From positions 2,046,001 through 2,110,000 of the forward strand of contig JADJQX010000007.1 in the NCBI GenBank assembly GCA_016712525.1: a stretch of DNA of 64,000 nucleotides, given 5' to 3'. Every line of letters begins with the position of its first letter. Position 1 is the stretch's first letter. This document shows, piece by piece, positions 1 to 7,228 of this stretch. Made by a program: the position numbers and the translations under genes. Origin of the DNA: Myxococcales bacterium (GTDB lineage Bacteria; Myxococcota_A; Polyangia; Polyangiales; Polyangiaceae). Under the pieces are notes generated by a model that saw only the letters and a list, made by a program, of their open reading frames with translations, had not been told where the DNA came from and made no database searches.

Positions 1-1051
1 AGAGCGCCACTTCGACCCCGAGCGTGCCCATCGGACGCACGCGCCACGGCTCGAGCATCGTCTCTCGGACACGGCCCGCCTCCGCGAAATAGGTACGGCT
101 CGCAGGCGCCACGTCGACCGCGAACGAGGCCACGAGCGTCACGTTGCGAACCAGCCCAACACGACCGAAAACCCCAGGAGATACGATAGGATCCACGCGC
201 ACGACGACCGGCGAGAGCACCGCCCCCGCGGCGTCGGAGCGGGCCGACACCGAGACGACGTCGAGGCCGAGGCCGAGGCTCGTCCCGAGCGAGAAACCTC
301 CGAGCTCGAGCCACTCGGCGGCGGGTGTGAGCCTCAGGTTCACGGCGGCGACGTCGGCCTCGGCGACCCTCCGGCCCGACTCGAACGGGAGCGTCGCGGC
401 GCCCGACAAAGCGAGCGACGGTCGAAATCGCGACGTCGACGCGACCCCGAGGCCACCGCCCACACGACCGACGGGACCGGCCTGCGACGCGAACCCACCG
501 AAGCCTCCGTGAACGCTCGCGTAGAGCGCGCCGCGGCCCTTTCCGTCGGTGGCCGCCACCGGGGCCTTCGGCGCCTCGGGCGTGGGCGCGGGCGCCTTCG
601 GCGGAGGTGGAGGCTCGGGTGGCCTACCCTCACGGAGGGCATCGCGCTCGCTCTCGAGCGCCGACTCGACCACGAGCGCCACCTCCTCGCCCTCGACCGT
701 CCGGGCCACGGCCCGCGGGACGCTCCTCGCGCTTCGTCGTCCGCTCGCGAACAAGAGGTCGATCTCGATGACCGCGGGCGTCGCACGCAGGCTCACGCGG
801 GCAACGCGCGCGCCTTCGAGGGGCGCCGCGCGGACCTCTTCGTCGCGGCACCCAGCTCGTGCGATGGCTCGCACGACGGCCTCCCGCGACTCGGTCGGGG
901 TCGAGGCGTCGGCGAAGAGCTCGACGACACAAACTGGGGCGGCAGGCGTGGCCTCGTCGGCGAAGGCACGAGGCGCCGAGAGCGCGCCCGCGAGGACCAC
1001 GAGGCCGCTGACCACGGCGACGACGATGCGGGGGGTGCGAGCCAAAGCCAC
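1..1051 (-). CDS. Exported protein of unknown function, 3' end cut by window edge
   Basis: The reading frame starts at a GTG at 1051 and stays open to the left edge, giving 350 residues without a stop. The N-terminus is a clear Sec signal: a hydrophobic stretch (VVVAVVSGLVVLAGAL) ending in an AFA-DE type cleavage site near residue 31. About 130 residues of an alpha/beta-looking domain follow, then a Pro-rich linker (PPEPPPPPKAPAPTP) and a region rich in alternating small and hydrophobic residues with glycines, compatible with an outer-membrane beta barrel. GTG is chosen because an in-frame TAG lies just upstream and no ATG occurs between. I recognise no family; the barrel reading is inference. 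Confidence 0.6.
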   Translation of the reverse strand, partial: MALARTPRIVVAVVSGLVVLAGALSAPRAFADEATPAAPVCVVELFADASTPTESREAVVRAIARAGCRDEEVRAAPLEGARVARVSLRATPAVIEIDLLFASGRRSARSVPRAVARTVEGEEVALVVESALESERDALREGRPPEPPPPPKAPAPTPEAPKAPVAATDGKGRGALYASVHGGFGGFASQAGPVGRVGGGLGVASTSRFRPSLALSGAATLPFESGRRVAEADVAAVNLRLTPAAEWLELGGFSLGTSLGLGLDVVSVSARSDAAGAVLSPVVVRVDPIVSPGVFGRVGLVRNVTLVASFAVDVAPASRTYFAEAGRVRETMLEPWRVRPMGTLGVEVAL

Positions 1052-1164
1052 AGGACGACCTCGTACATCAACCTACCCGCGCGCGGGCCGAAAAGCTGCG
1101 GTCATGGTCAGAGGCCGACGTCCGCCCCATCCCCACACAAGGCGCTCGCGGAAGCCGCTCGTGC

Positions 1165-2328
1165 TTACCGCCCGGACAAGGCGCCCACACGAAGCCGCGC
1201 GTGCTCGGAAGAAGGGCCGTGGGGATACGCGGAGAGGAGCGCTTCCCAAGCGGCGCGCTCGCCATCGGCCCGGCCGAGCATCGCGTAGGCACGCGCCCGG
1301 CCGGCCATCGCCTCTTCGCGGAGCTCGCCGCGACCGGTCGCGAGGTAGGCGTCGAACGCGGAGAGCGCACGGACGGCCTCACGTTCCTCGAGGAGAATGC
1401 GCCCACGGAGAGCCTGCGCGGTGGCGGCCTCGCGGCTCTTGGGGAACCGCGCGACGAGGTCCCCGTACGCGGCGAGCGCCCCTTGGCGATCCCCGCGGTG
1501 ACGAAGGGCGTTCGCGTGACCGAAGGCGGTCGCGGCGTCGATCTCGGGCTCGGCGGGGGGAGAAGGCGGGGGCACCGCAAGCGGCGTGACGTCGCCGGCG
1601 GACGACGACGGGAGCATCGAAGGCCGCTCGATCCCCGTCGAGGCCGCGTGCTCCGACGGAGCCATATGCGAGACCTTCCCCGGCTCGACGACGGCGCGCG
1701 CGACGATCGGTGCCGGCGGGACGGGAGGCGAGGCGACCGAGGGCTCGGTCGGGGAATCCACCGCGGTGGGCAGCTCCGTCTTCGACGGGAGCGCGGCGGG
1801 TGCCACGGCGGGGAGGCTCGCGGGCGTGACCGGAGACGGGACCTTCTCACGCGTCTCGCTCTCGGCGCCCAGCATCGACGACACTTTGCGCGCGAGGGCT
1901 CTCCCGCCTTCCGAGGCATAAGCCACCGTCGCGAAGAGCACGAACGCCGCGGCCAGGAGGATCGCCACGCGCTTCCAGGGCCGCGGAGCCACCACGACCG
2001 CGGTGCGACGCTTCGGTGGGGCGAGCTCGGGCGAGCCCGGCGGCTCTTGCTTGACGTCGGCGGGCTCGGGCGCCTTCGTCCCGTCCACGGGCGGAGCGGC
2101 CAAGGCGCCGAGCGCCCCCTCGACGAGGTTCGTGAACGAGATGCGATCTCCGCCCTCGTCCTCGAAATCGGCCCGCATCAGGCGCTCGGCTCGGCACGCC
2201 GAACAGATCGCGACGTGGGCCTCGAGGCGGACGAGCTCGTCCTCGGTGATGTCTCCGCGGGCCTCCTTGTCGATGAGGTCCTCGGGGTGGAGCTGCGCGA
2301 GCTTGCGGGTCATTTCGGAGGGGCTCAT
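1165..2328 (-). CDS. Membrane anti-sigma factor with zinc-finger and TPR-like C-terminus
   Basis: A 387-residue protein. Residues 1-60 carry an anti-sigma zinc finger (zf-HC2 type) with H38, C42 and C45 in the pattern HVAICSAC. One membrane segment lies at about 119-138 (VAILLAAAFVLFATVAYA), then a Pro/Ser/Val-rich linker, and finally about 110 residues of helical TPR-like repeats on the far side of the membrane. The start is ATG 2328: a GGAGGTGGGAG ribosome site lies just upstream and the ATG overlaps the TGA of the sigma gene (ATGA). The family sequesters its partner sigma factor at the membrane; the periplasmic TPR-like part would be the sensor. The signal sensed is unknown. Confidence 0.85.
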   Translation of the reverse strand: MSPSEMTRKLAQLHPEDLIDKEARGDITEDELVRLEAHVAICSACRAERLMRADFEDEGGDRISFTNLVEGALGALAAPPVDGTKAPEPADVKQEPPGSPELAPPKRRTAVVVAPRPWKRVAILLAAAFVLFATVAYASEGGRALARKVSSMLGAESETREKVPSPVTPASLPAVAPAALPSKTELPTAVDSPTEPSVASPPVPPAPIVARAVVEPGKVSHMAPSEHAASTGIERPSMLPSSSAGDVTPLAVPPPSPPAEPEIDAATAFGHANALRHRGDRQGALAAYGDLVARFPKSREAATAQALRGRILLEEREAVRALSAFDAYLATGRGELREEAMAGRARAYAMLGRADGERAAWEALLSAYPHGPSSEHARLRVGALSGR

Positions 2329-2954
2329 TCTCCCACCTCCAACGCGGCGTAGACTTCGGGGGCGGCCTCGATGCGCTTGCGGAGGGCCTCTTTCGCGAGG
2401 CGCAGCCGGCTCCGAATCGTGTTGAGCGGCGCCCCCGCGGCCTGAGCCACCTCTTCGAGCGACCAACCGAGCATGATCCGGAGACCGAGCGCCTCGGCCT
2501 GCTCCTCGGGGATCTCGAGCATGAGCTCTCGGAGGAGCGTGCGCCGGCGCTCGGAGAGGGCCGTGTCCTCGGGCGAGGCCTTCGGATCGACCGTGACCTC
2601 GGTCTCGGCGTCGTCGTCGCGGCGGAGGCGATCGAGGCGCCAGCGCTTCCGCGCGAGCAGCGCCGTGCGCATGGCGATCGTCTGCGCGTACCCCTCGGGC
2701 GCACACTCCCCGCGGAACGCCGGCAGCGCTCGCACGAGCCCGATCAACGACTGTTGCACCACGTCGGGCACGTCCGGGTGGCCACCGCCGAGCATCGCAC
2801 GAACGACCCGGTTCACGAGCGGCGCCACGGCGCGGAGGAGCTGGGCCGTCGCCGCGGTGTCCCCTCGTGCCGCGTCGCGCGCGAGCAGCATCGTGGCCGA
2901 GACCGGGGCTTGTGTCTCACGAGACGGCTCGGTGGCGGGCATGGGGCGCGACAT
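2325..2954 (-). CDS. ECF-type RNA polymerase sigma factor
   Basis: A 209-residue protein with the two-domain ECF layout. Region 2 contains the core-binding helix around DVPDVVQQSLIGLVRALPAFRG, and region 4 is a helix-turn-helix around GWSLEEVAQAAGAPLNTIRSRLRLAKEALRKRI. ATG 2954 is chosen over an earlier in-frame start at 3014 because GGAG stands about six bases upstream and residues before it look non-conserved; ATG 2942 is also possible. It ends by a 4-base overlap with the anti-sigma gene, the usual arrangement of a coupled sigma/anti-sigma pair. ECF factors direct RNA polymerase to a small regulon, often including their own operon; no self-type promoter was recognised upstream. Confidence 0.9.
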   Translation of the reverse strand: MSRPMPATEPSRETQAPVSATMLLARDAARGDTAATAQLLRAVAPLVNRVVRAMLGGGHPDVPDVVQQSLIGLVRALPAFRGECAPEGYAQTIAMRTALLARKRWRLDRLRRDDDAETEVTVDPKASPEDTALSERRRTLLRELMLEIPEEQAEALGLRIMLGWSLEEVAQAAGAPLNTIRSRLRLAKEALRKRIEAAPEVYAALEVGE

Positions 2955-3110
2955 CTGCTCCGATCCGTATCGTCCCTCAGGAAAGCGGATCACGCGACCG
3001 GAACATCTCGCCACAATAAGTAGGACACTATCGCACCTCTGGCCCGCCGGCTCCGAAGAGACAGGGCGAGCCAGGAGGGTGACAAGGGCACCTAAGTGCC
3101 AGAAACTTAT

Positions 3111-3323
3111 CTACTTTTTGGCCTTGAGCGACGAGAGCGCGGTGAGCAGCGCTTCGGCCACCTGGGTGTCGACCTCTTCCCCGCGGGCCCACTGATCGGC
3201 CTTCACGAGGGTGGTCTTCGCCGAGGCCGCGAGCTTCACGCGGCGGCCGCGAGCGAGGCCCGAGAAGCGGATCTGCGGCTCGGTCTGGGTCTTACGAAGA
3301 GCAGGGCTCAAGAAACCACGCAT
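3111..3323 (-). CDS. Small basic protein of unknown function
   Basis: A 70-residue Lys/Arg-rich protein (many K and R, ending SSLKAKK) with no membrane segment. A GGAG ribosome site lies about eight bases before ATG 3323. It stands alone between the sigma gene and the kinase-AsmA gene, in the same direction as both. The even spread of charged and small residues looks like a real folded or nucleic-acid-associated peptide, but I recognise no family and do not propose a function. Confidence 0.55.
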   Translation of the reverse strand: MRGFLSPALRKTQTEPQIRFSGLARGRRVKLAASAKTTLVKADQWARGEEVDTQVAEALLTALSSLKAKK

Positions 3324-3437
3324 GGGAAACTCCGTTGGCTTTGGCGATAGCGCCGGTCGACGAGACCGCCTTTTAGCGAAAGATCGCCCCGACGCACGAA
3401 GGATTTCGTGAGGGTGCGCCCCGAAAGCGGTCCGAGG

Positions 3438-6047
3438 TCAGTTGCCGAAGAGGGTGACGCCGCACGTGTCGCGGACGTCGAGCCGAAGCTTCGCCTCGCC
3501 GAGCTTCTCCAGCGAGAACGTGTACGACCCTCGCACGTTCACGACGCCCGTGACCCTGAGCGCCTTGCCGAAGAGCTCGAGGGCCAGGGGGCCCGCCACA
3601 CCGAGCGCCTTCTTCGCCTCGGCGCCGGCGAAGTACGAGCACGGGAGCGCCTTCGAGACGAAGCGGATCTCTCCACCGATGGGCTCGCGCTCGATCGTCC
3701 CGCCGAAGTCGGCCGTGAGGGGACCGTACGACGCGACCCCCTTCGTGATCTCGATGGGCTTCTTCGGATCGGCGCGCACGGCGAGCTCGAGGTCGAGGGG
3801 TGTCTTCGTTCGGCTCTCGGCCACGGAGATCCCGAACACGGTCGCTTTCACGTCGCCCTTCATGCGGCCTTCGGGCTCGACCTGCACCGAGCCGGTCACC
3901 TCGAGCTCCGGGTCCTCGCCCGCGCGGAGCCCGAGGTAAGCGGGCGGAACATGCAACGCGGAGAGCTTCGTCTTCGGGATCCTCACCGTGTAGTGCGTCG
4001 GTGCGGTCGCGCCGCCAAGCACGACGAACGCGTTCGGCCCCTCGGACTTTCCGGCCTCGAAGACGACACGCGCGCGCCGCTTCCCGTCGCTCTCGTCGAC
4101 GTTCACCGTGAAGGGGCCAGCCTTGCCGTACACCGTCGTGAGCGTGACCTCGGGCGAGTAGGCCGTGACGCCGTGGGGCTCTTCGTCGCCCTCGTCGCGC
4201 ACGAACCCGAACCTCACGTCACGGGCGTCGAGCGCGCTGCCGGCGCCGAAGAGCCCGCCCCAGCTCACCTTCGCGTCGTTCACGTCGAGCTCGACCTCGT
4301 CTTTGCCGGCCGCGACCTTGGCGAGCGCCGCGGGGAGCTCGGCAGCGGGCCCCTCGAGCTTCGCGTCGACCCCTTGGATCTTGACCTTGCCGTCTCGAAG
4401 GAGGCGCAGGCTCGTGACGGTGGCCGACTTGAGGGGCAGCCCTGGCCCCGTGGCCGAGACCTCGGACAGCTCGATCCCCGAGAAGCCCACCGAGACGTGC
4501 CCCACCTCGAGCGCGATCCCACGCTCTGCCGCGGCCCGCACGACCTTCCTCTTGGCGAGCGTCGGCAAGGCGAGGACGAGCGCCACCCCGAGCACCGCGA
4601 TCCCCACGACGAACCCGAGCGCGTTGCGGACGGCCCGCCCCGACTTCTCCGAGGCCGGGTCACGAAGCTCCGGGCGCGACGCTTCGAGGCCGCGCGAGTG
4701 GGTCCCCGTGACGGCTTGCACACGCCGAGGCGCGGGCTCGAGCATCGTCGTGACCTTGCTCGGCTGCGGCTCTGCAGGGGGGCGAGCGACCATCGCCGTC
4801 CGGGGTGCGGGCGCGGGCGCGTTCGGTCGGCCCATGTCCAAATCGAGAGCCAACGACGGAACCTCCGGCATCTCCAGGCTCCCTGGCTCCGCGGGCGGTG
4901 GGACGGTATCGCCGAAGACGTCCGTGCGGGTGCCCGCCTTGGCCATACGCCCGGTGCTCGCGGGGGTCACGACGACACGCTCGGTGGGCGCCGCGGCCTG
5001 GGCCGCCGAGGGGCCGGTGCTCGAGGAGGTGCCCTGCGCTCCCGGCGTCGACGAGACGGACGTATCGGCGTCGAGGTTCGGCTCGTCCCGAACCTTGGTC
5101 GCGTGGCTGCGGACCACTTTGCGCCGCTCGTGCGCGCGGGGCGACAGGTGAATCTCGACGAAATTCGCGACGTTGGCCGGCTTTTTTCGCGACGCGTCGG
5201 ACAGCGCCTCGCCGAGCTCCGCCGCCGTAGCGAAGCGATCGGAGGCCGAGGGAGCCATGGCGCGGAGCACGACCTCGCGAACGTCGGTCGGCACGTCGTC
5301 GGGTAGGGGCGCGGGGGGATCGCCCTGGATGAGAGAGCGGAAATAGAGCGCTTCGGTGCGGTCGTCGAACGGGAGGCGGCCCGAGATCATCTCGTAGAGC
5401 ACGGCGCCCACGGCGTACACGTCGGCGCGACGGTCGACCTTCTCTCCCCTCGCCTGCTCCGGTGGCATGTACCGGAGCTTCCCTTTGAGGGTCCCCTGCG
5501 AGTCTTGAGCGAGACGGTCTTGCATCAGCGCGACGCCGAAGTCGATGAGCTTCACGGCCCCGTTCACGCCGAGCAGGACGTTCTGCGGAGACACGTCGCG
5601 GTGGACGATGTTCGCCTGGCGACCATCGGGAAACGTAAGCTCGTGGGCCGCGTGCAGGCCGGCGCACACGTCGGCGCCGATGCGGAGCGCGACCGGCAGC
5701 GGCATCTTCTCTTGCCGCTCCTCCATGGCGGCCTGGATGCCCGCGAGCGAGTCACCGTCGACGTACTCGAGCACCTGGTAGAGCATCTCGCCCTCGACCG
5801 CGAGGTCGTACGTGGCGACCACGTTGGGGTGCGAGATGACCGCCGATACGCGCGCCTCGTCGAGGAACATGTCGCGGAAGCGTTTGTCGAGCGCGAACCG
5901 CCCGTGGATCACCTTGATGGCGACGTACGACTCGAAGCCCCCGATCGAGCGGAGGCGCCCGACCCAGACCTCGCCCATCCCACCCTCACCCACCGGATGA
6001 AGGAGCTCGTATTTCCCTATTTTGTCGCCCGCGCGCAGCGTCGCCAT
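3438..6047 (-). CDS. Ser/Thr protein kinase fused to a transmembrane AsmA-like domain
   Basis: 869 residues. Residues 12-285 form a complete Hanks-type kinase: glycine loop GEGGMGEVWVG (20-30), ATP-site K45 (YVAIKVI), catalytic HRDVSPQN (149-156), DFG at 169-171 and PPEQ at 195-198. A Pro/Ser/Thr-rich linker follows (about 300-470), then one membrane helix (about 474-498). The last 370 residues are beta-rich (GIELSEVSATGPGLPL and similar), resembling AsmA or GspN-type proteins of the outer envelope. The family phosphorylates Ser/Thr in the cytoplasm; the C-terminal part would sit in the periplasm. The kinase call is firm. The AsmA-like call rests on pattern and layout only. Confidence 0.85.
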   Translation of the reverse strand: MATLRAGDKIGKYELLHPVGEGGMGEVWVGRLRSIGGFESYVAIKVIHGRFALDKRFRDMFLDEARVSAVISHPNVVATYDLAVEGEMLYQVLEYVDGDSLAGIQAAMEERQEKMPLPVALRIGADVCAGLHAAHELTFPDGRQANIVHRDVSPQNVLLGVNGAVKLIDFGVALMQDRLAQDSQGTLKGKLRYMPPEQARGEKVDRRADVYAVGAVLYEMISGRLPFDDRTEALYFRSLIQGDPPAPLPDDVPTDVREVVLRAMAPSASDRFATAAELGEALSDASRKKPANVANFVEIHLSPRAHERRKVVRSHATKVRDEPNLDADTSVSSTPGAQGTSSSTGPSAAQAAAPTERVVVTPASTGRMAKAGTRTDVFGDTVPPPAEPGSLEMPEVPSLALDLDMGRPNAPAPAPRTAMVARPPAEPQPSKVTTMLEPAPRRVQAVTGTHSRGLEASRPELRDPASEKSGRAVRNALGFVVGIAVLGVALVLALPTLAKRKVVRAAAERGIALEVGHVSVGFSGIELSEVSATGPGLPLKSATVTSLRLLRDGKVKIQGVDAKLEGPAAELPAALAKVAAGKDEVELDVNDAKVSWGGLFGAGSALDARDVRFGFVRDEGDEEPHGVTAYSPEVTLTTVYGKAGPFTVNVDESDGKRRARVVFEAGKSEGPNAFVVLGGATAPTHYTVRIPKTKLSALHVPPAYLGLRAGEDPELEVTGSVQVEPEGRMKGDVKATVFGISVAESRTKTPLDLELAVRADPKKPIEITKGVASYGPLTADFGGTIEREPIGGEIRFVSKALPCSYFAGAEAKKALGVAGPLALELFGKALRVTGVVNVRGSYTFSLEKLGEAKLRLDVRDTCGVTLFGN

Positions 6048-6130
6048 GGTGCCCCGCGGGCATGGTAGTCCAAATCGCCGACGCGCGGGACGAGAGTCGT
6101 CCAGCGCGCGTTTTGGTCGGCGCCCGCGGG

Positions 6131-6160
6131 GCCGGGCGAGGTTCGGGAGCCTCGCCCGGC
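6131..6160 (-). terminator. Hairpin after the sdpI-like gene
   Basis: A perfect 11-base-pair stem (GCCGGGCGAGG with CCTCGCCCGGC) closes an 8-base loop, 20 bases past the stop at 6180. No T run follows, so it may end transcription with Rho help or only protect the 3' end. Confidence 0.5.
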
Positions 6161-6179
6161 GTGTGCGCCGCGGCTCACG

Positions 6180-6830
6180 TCACGGGCGCGACGCCTTCGG
6201 ACGAATCACGTAGGAGTAGACCACCGCGGCGAGGGACGCGAGGACGAGGGCCACGACGGGCACCACCACGAGGCCGCGCGCGGCCCCGAAGAGACCTACG
6301 ACTCCCCCGACGACGAGGACCGCACCTCCGAACCTGTGTGTCCTCGCCCAGGTCTCGTCCGAGGCGAGCGTCGCCGACGTCCTGATCCCTGCGACGCCGT
6401 TGCGGCGAAGCTTCGGCATGACGAGCCCGAGAGCGACGGAGAAGAGCGCGAGCACGAGCGCGAGCCCACGCCCACCCGAGCTCGCCCCCGAGAGCGCCAC
6501 GTCGAGCACCACGACGTGGAGCGCGACGAAGAACGCGACGACCATCAGGGCGACCTCGGCGAGCGGCGACGCGAGGGCGCGCGCGCGCGCGTCACCCCGA
6601 AGGAGCCGAGGGTAGAACCGCACGAAGCCCCACACGGCCGCCGCGATGACGGGGAGCAGGAACGCACCGACGACCTTCGGGGAGAACCCGTCGGCCACGC
6701 CGTGCGCGTCGAAGTGGGTGGCTACCCGGGCGGGGAGCCTCGGATAGACGAGAGCGCTCACCCCGAGCGTCCCCGCGACGAGCGCGAGGGCCGCCGAATC
6801 GACGATACGCAGCTTCTTGGAGAGGCTCAT
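6180..6830 (-). CDS. SdpI-like integral membrane protein (DUF1648/SdpI family)
   Basis: 216 residues with about six hydrophobic segments. The N-terminal part has the DUF1648 signature: a first helix, then RVATHFDAHGVADGFSPK before the second helix. The C-terminal half, with PKLRRNGVAGIRTSATLASDETW and following helices, matches the SdpI domain, which carries an NxxxGIRT-type motif. In Bacillus subtilis SdpI gives immunity to the SdpC toxin and holds the ArsR repressor SdpR at the membrane. Here the gene overlaps an ArsR gene by ATGA, as in the sdpRI operon. No SdpC-like toxin gene is in the window, so the true role may be signal transduction rather than immunity. Confidence 0.8.
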   Translation of the reverse strand: MSLSKKLRIVDSAALALVAGTLGVSALVYPRLPARVATHFDAHGVADGFSPKVVGAFLLPVIAAAVWGFVRFYPRLLRGDARARALASPLAEVALMVVAFFVALHVVVLDVALSGASSGGRGLALVLALFSVALGLVMPKLRRNGVAGIRTSATLASDETWARTHRFGGAVLVVGGVVGLFGAARGLVVVPVVALVLASLAAVVYSYVIRPKASRP

Positions 6831-7135
6831 GACGACGTTCCTTTCTTCGTGACGGGGCGAGCCCCGGAGGAGCCGAGGCGCGCGAGCGACATGAGCTCGG
6901 CGGCGACCTCCTCGAGGACGTTCGCCGCGAGCGTGTACACGACCGTGGTGCCGCGTTTCTCCGAGCGCACGAGCCCCGCCTCGCGGAGCACCTTGAGGTG
7001 ATGCGACAGCGTGGGTTTCGTGAGATCGAAGGGCTCGGCGAGCTCGCCGGCGGTCTTCGAGCCGTCACGGAGGGCACGAAGGAGCGCGCGACGTGTGTCG
7101 TCGGCGAGGGCATCGAAGAGAGCGCGGTGAGACAT
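6827..7135 (-). CDS. ArsR-family transcriptional repressor, SdpR-like
   Basis: 102 residues from ATG 7135. A winged helix covers most of it: FDALADDTRRALLRALRDG, then AGELAEPFDLTKPTLSHHLKVLREAGLV (recognition helix) and the wing EKRGTTVVYTLA. No Cys metal site is visible. ATG 7135 is preferred over a frame extending to 7177 because a promoter at 7150-7177 would lie inside the longer version. The stop overlaps the sdpI start by ATGA. As in B. subtilis sdpRI, the likely role is autorepression of the pair, relieved when the membrane protein captures the repressor (inference). Confidence 0.85.
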   Translation of the reverse strand: MSHRALFDALADDTRRALLRALRDGSKTAGELAEPFDLTKPTLSHHLKVLREAGLVRSEKRGTTVVYTLAANVLEEVAAELMSLARLGSSGARPVTKKGTSS

Positions 7136-7136
7136 A

Positions 7137-7168
7137 TTCGATGGGCATCTATTTAGACACCCTTCGAA
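7137..7168. promoter_or_regulatory. Inverted-repeat operator centred on the -10 box
   Basis: Two 13-base arms, TTCGATGGGCATC (7137-7149) and GACACCCTTCGAA (7156-7168), match as an inverted repeat at 10 of 13 positions. The 6-base spacer is exactly the predicted -10 hexamer. This is the expected type and place for an ArsR dimer site that blocks RNA polymerase. Confidence 0.55.
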
Positions 7169-7177
7169 CAATAGCAA
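7150..7177 (-). promoter_or_regulatory. Predicted promoter of the sdpR/sdpI-like pair
   Basis: On the minus strand, TTGCTA (7172-7177) and TAAATA (7150-7155) are separated by 16 bases, a fair sigma-70-type match placed just upstream of ATG 7135. Confidence 0.55.
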
Positions 7178-7228
7178 GCCCCCTCCGTCCGATTCGTCCC
7201 GCGCGCCGTCGAGGTCGCGGGCGTCCCG

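Noticed and set aside
3408..5306. A 632-codon + strand frame opposite the kinase-AsmA gene.
   Set aside because: The minus strand encodes all kinase motifs; this frame is its GC-driven shadow.
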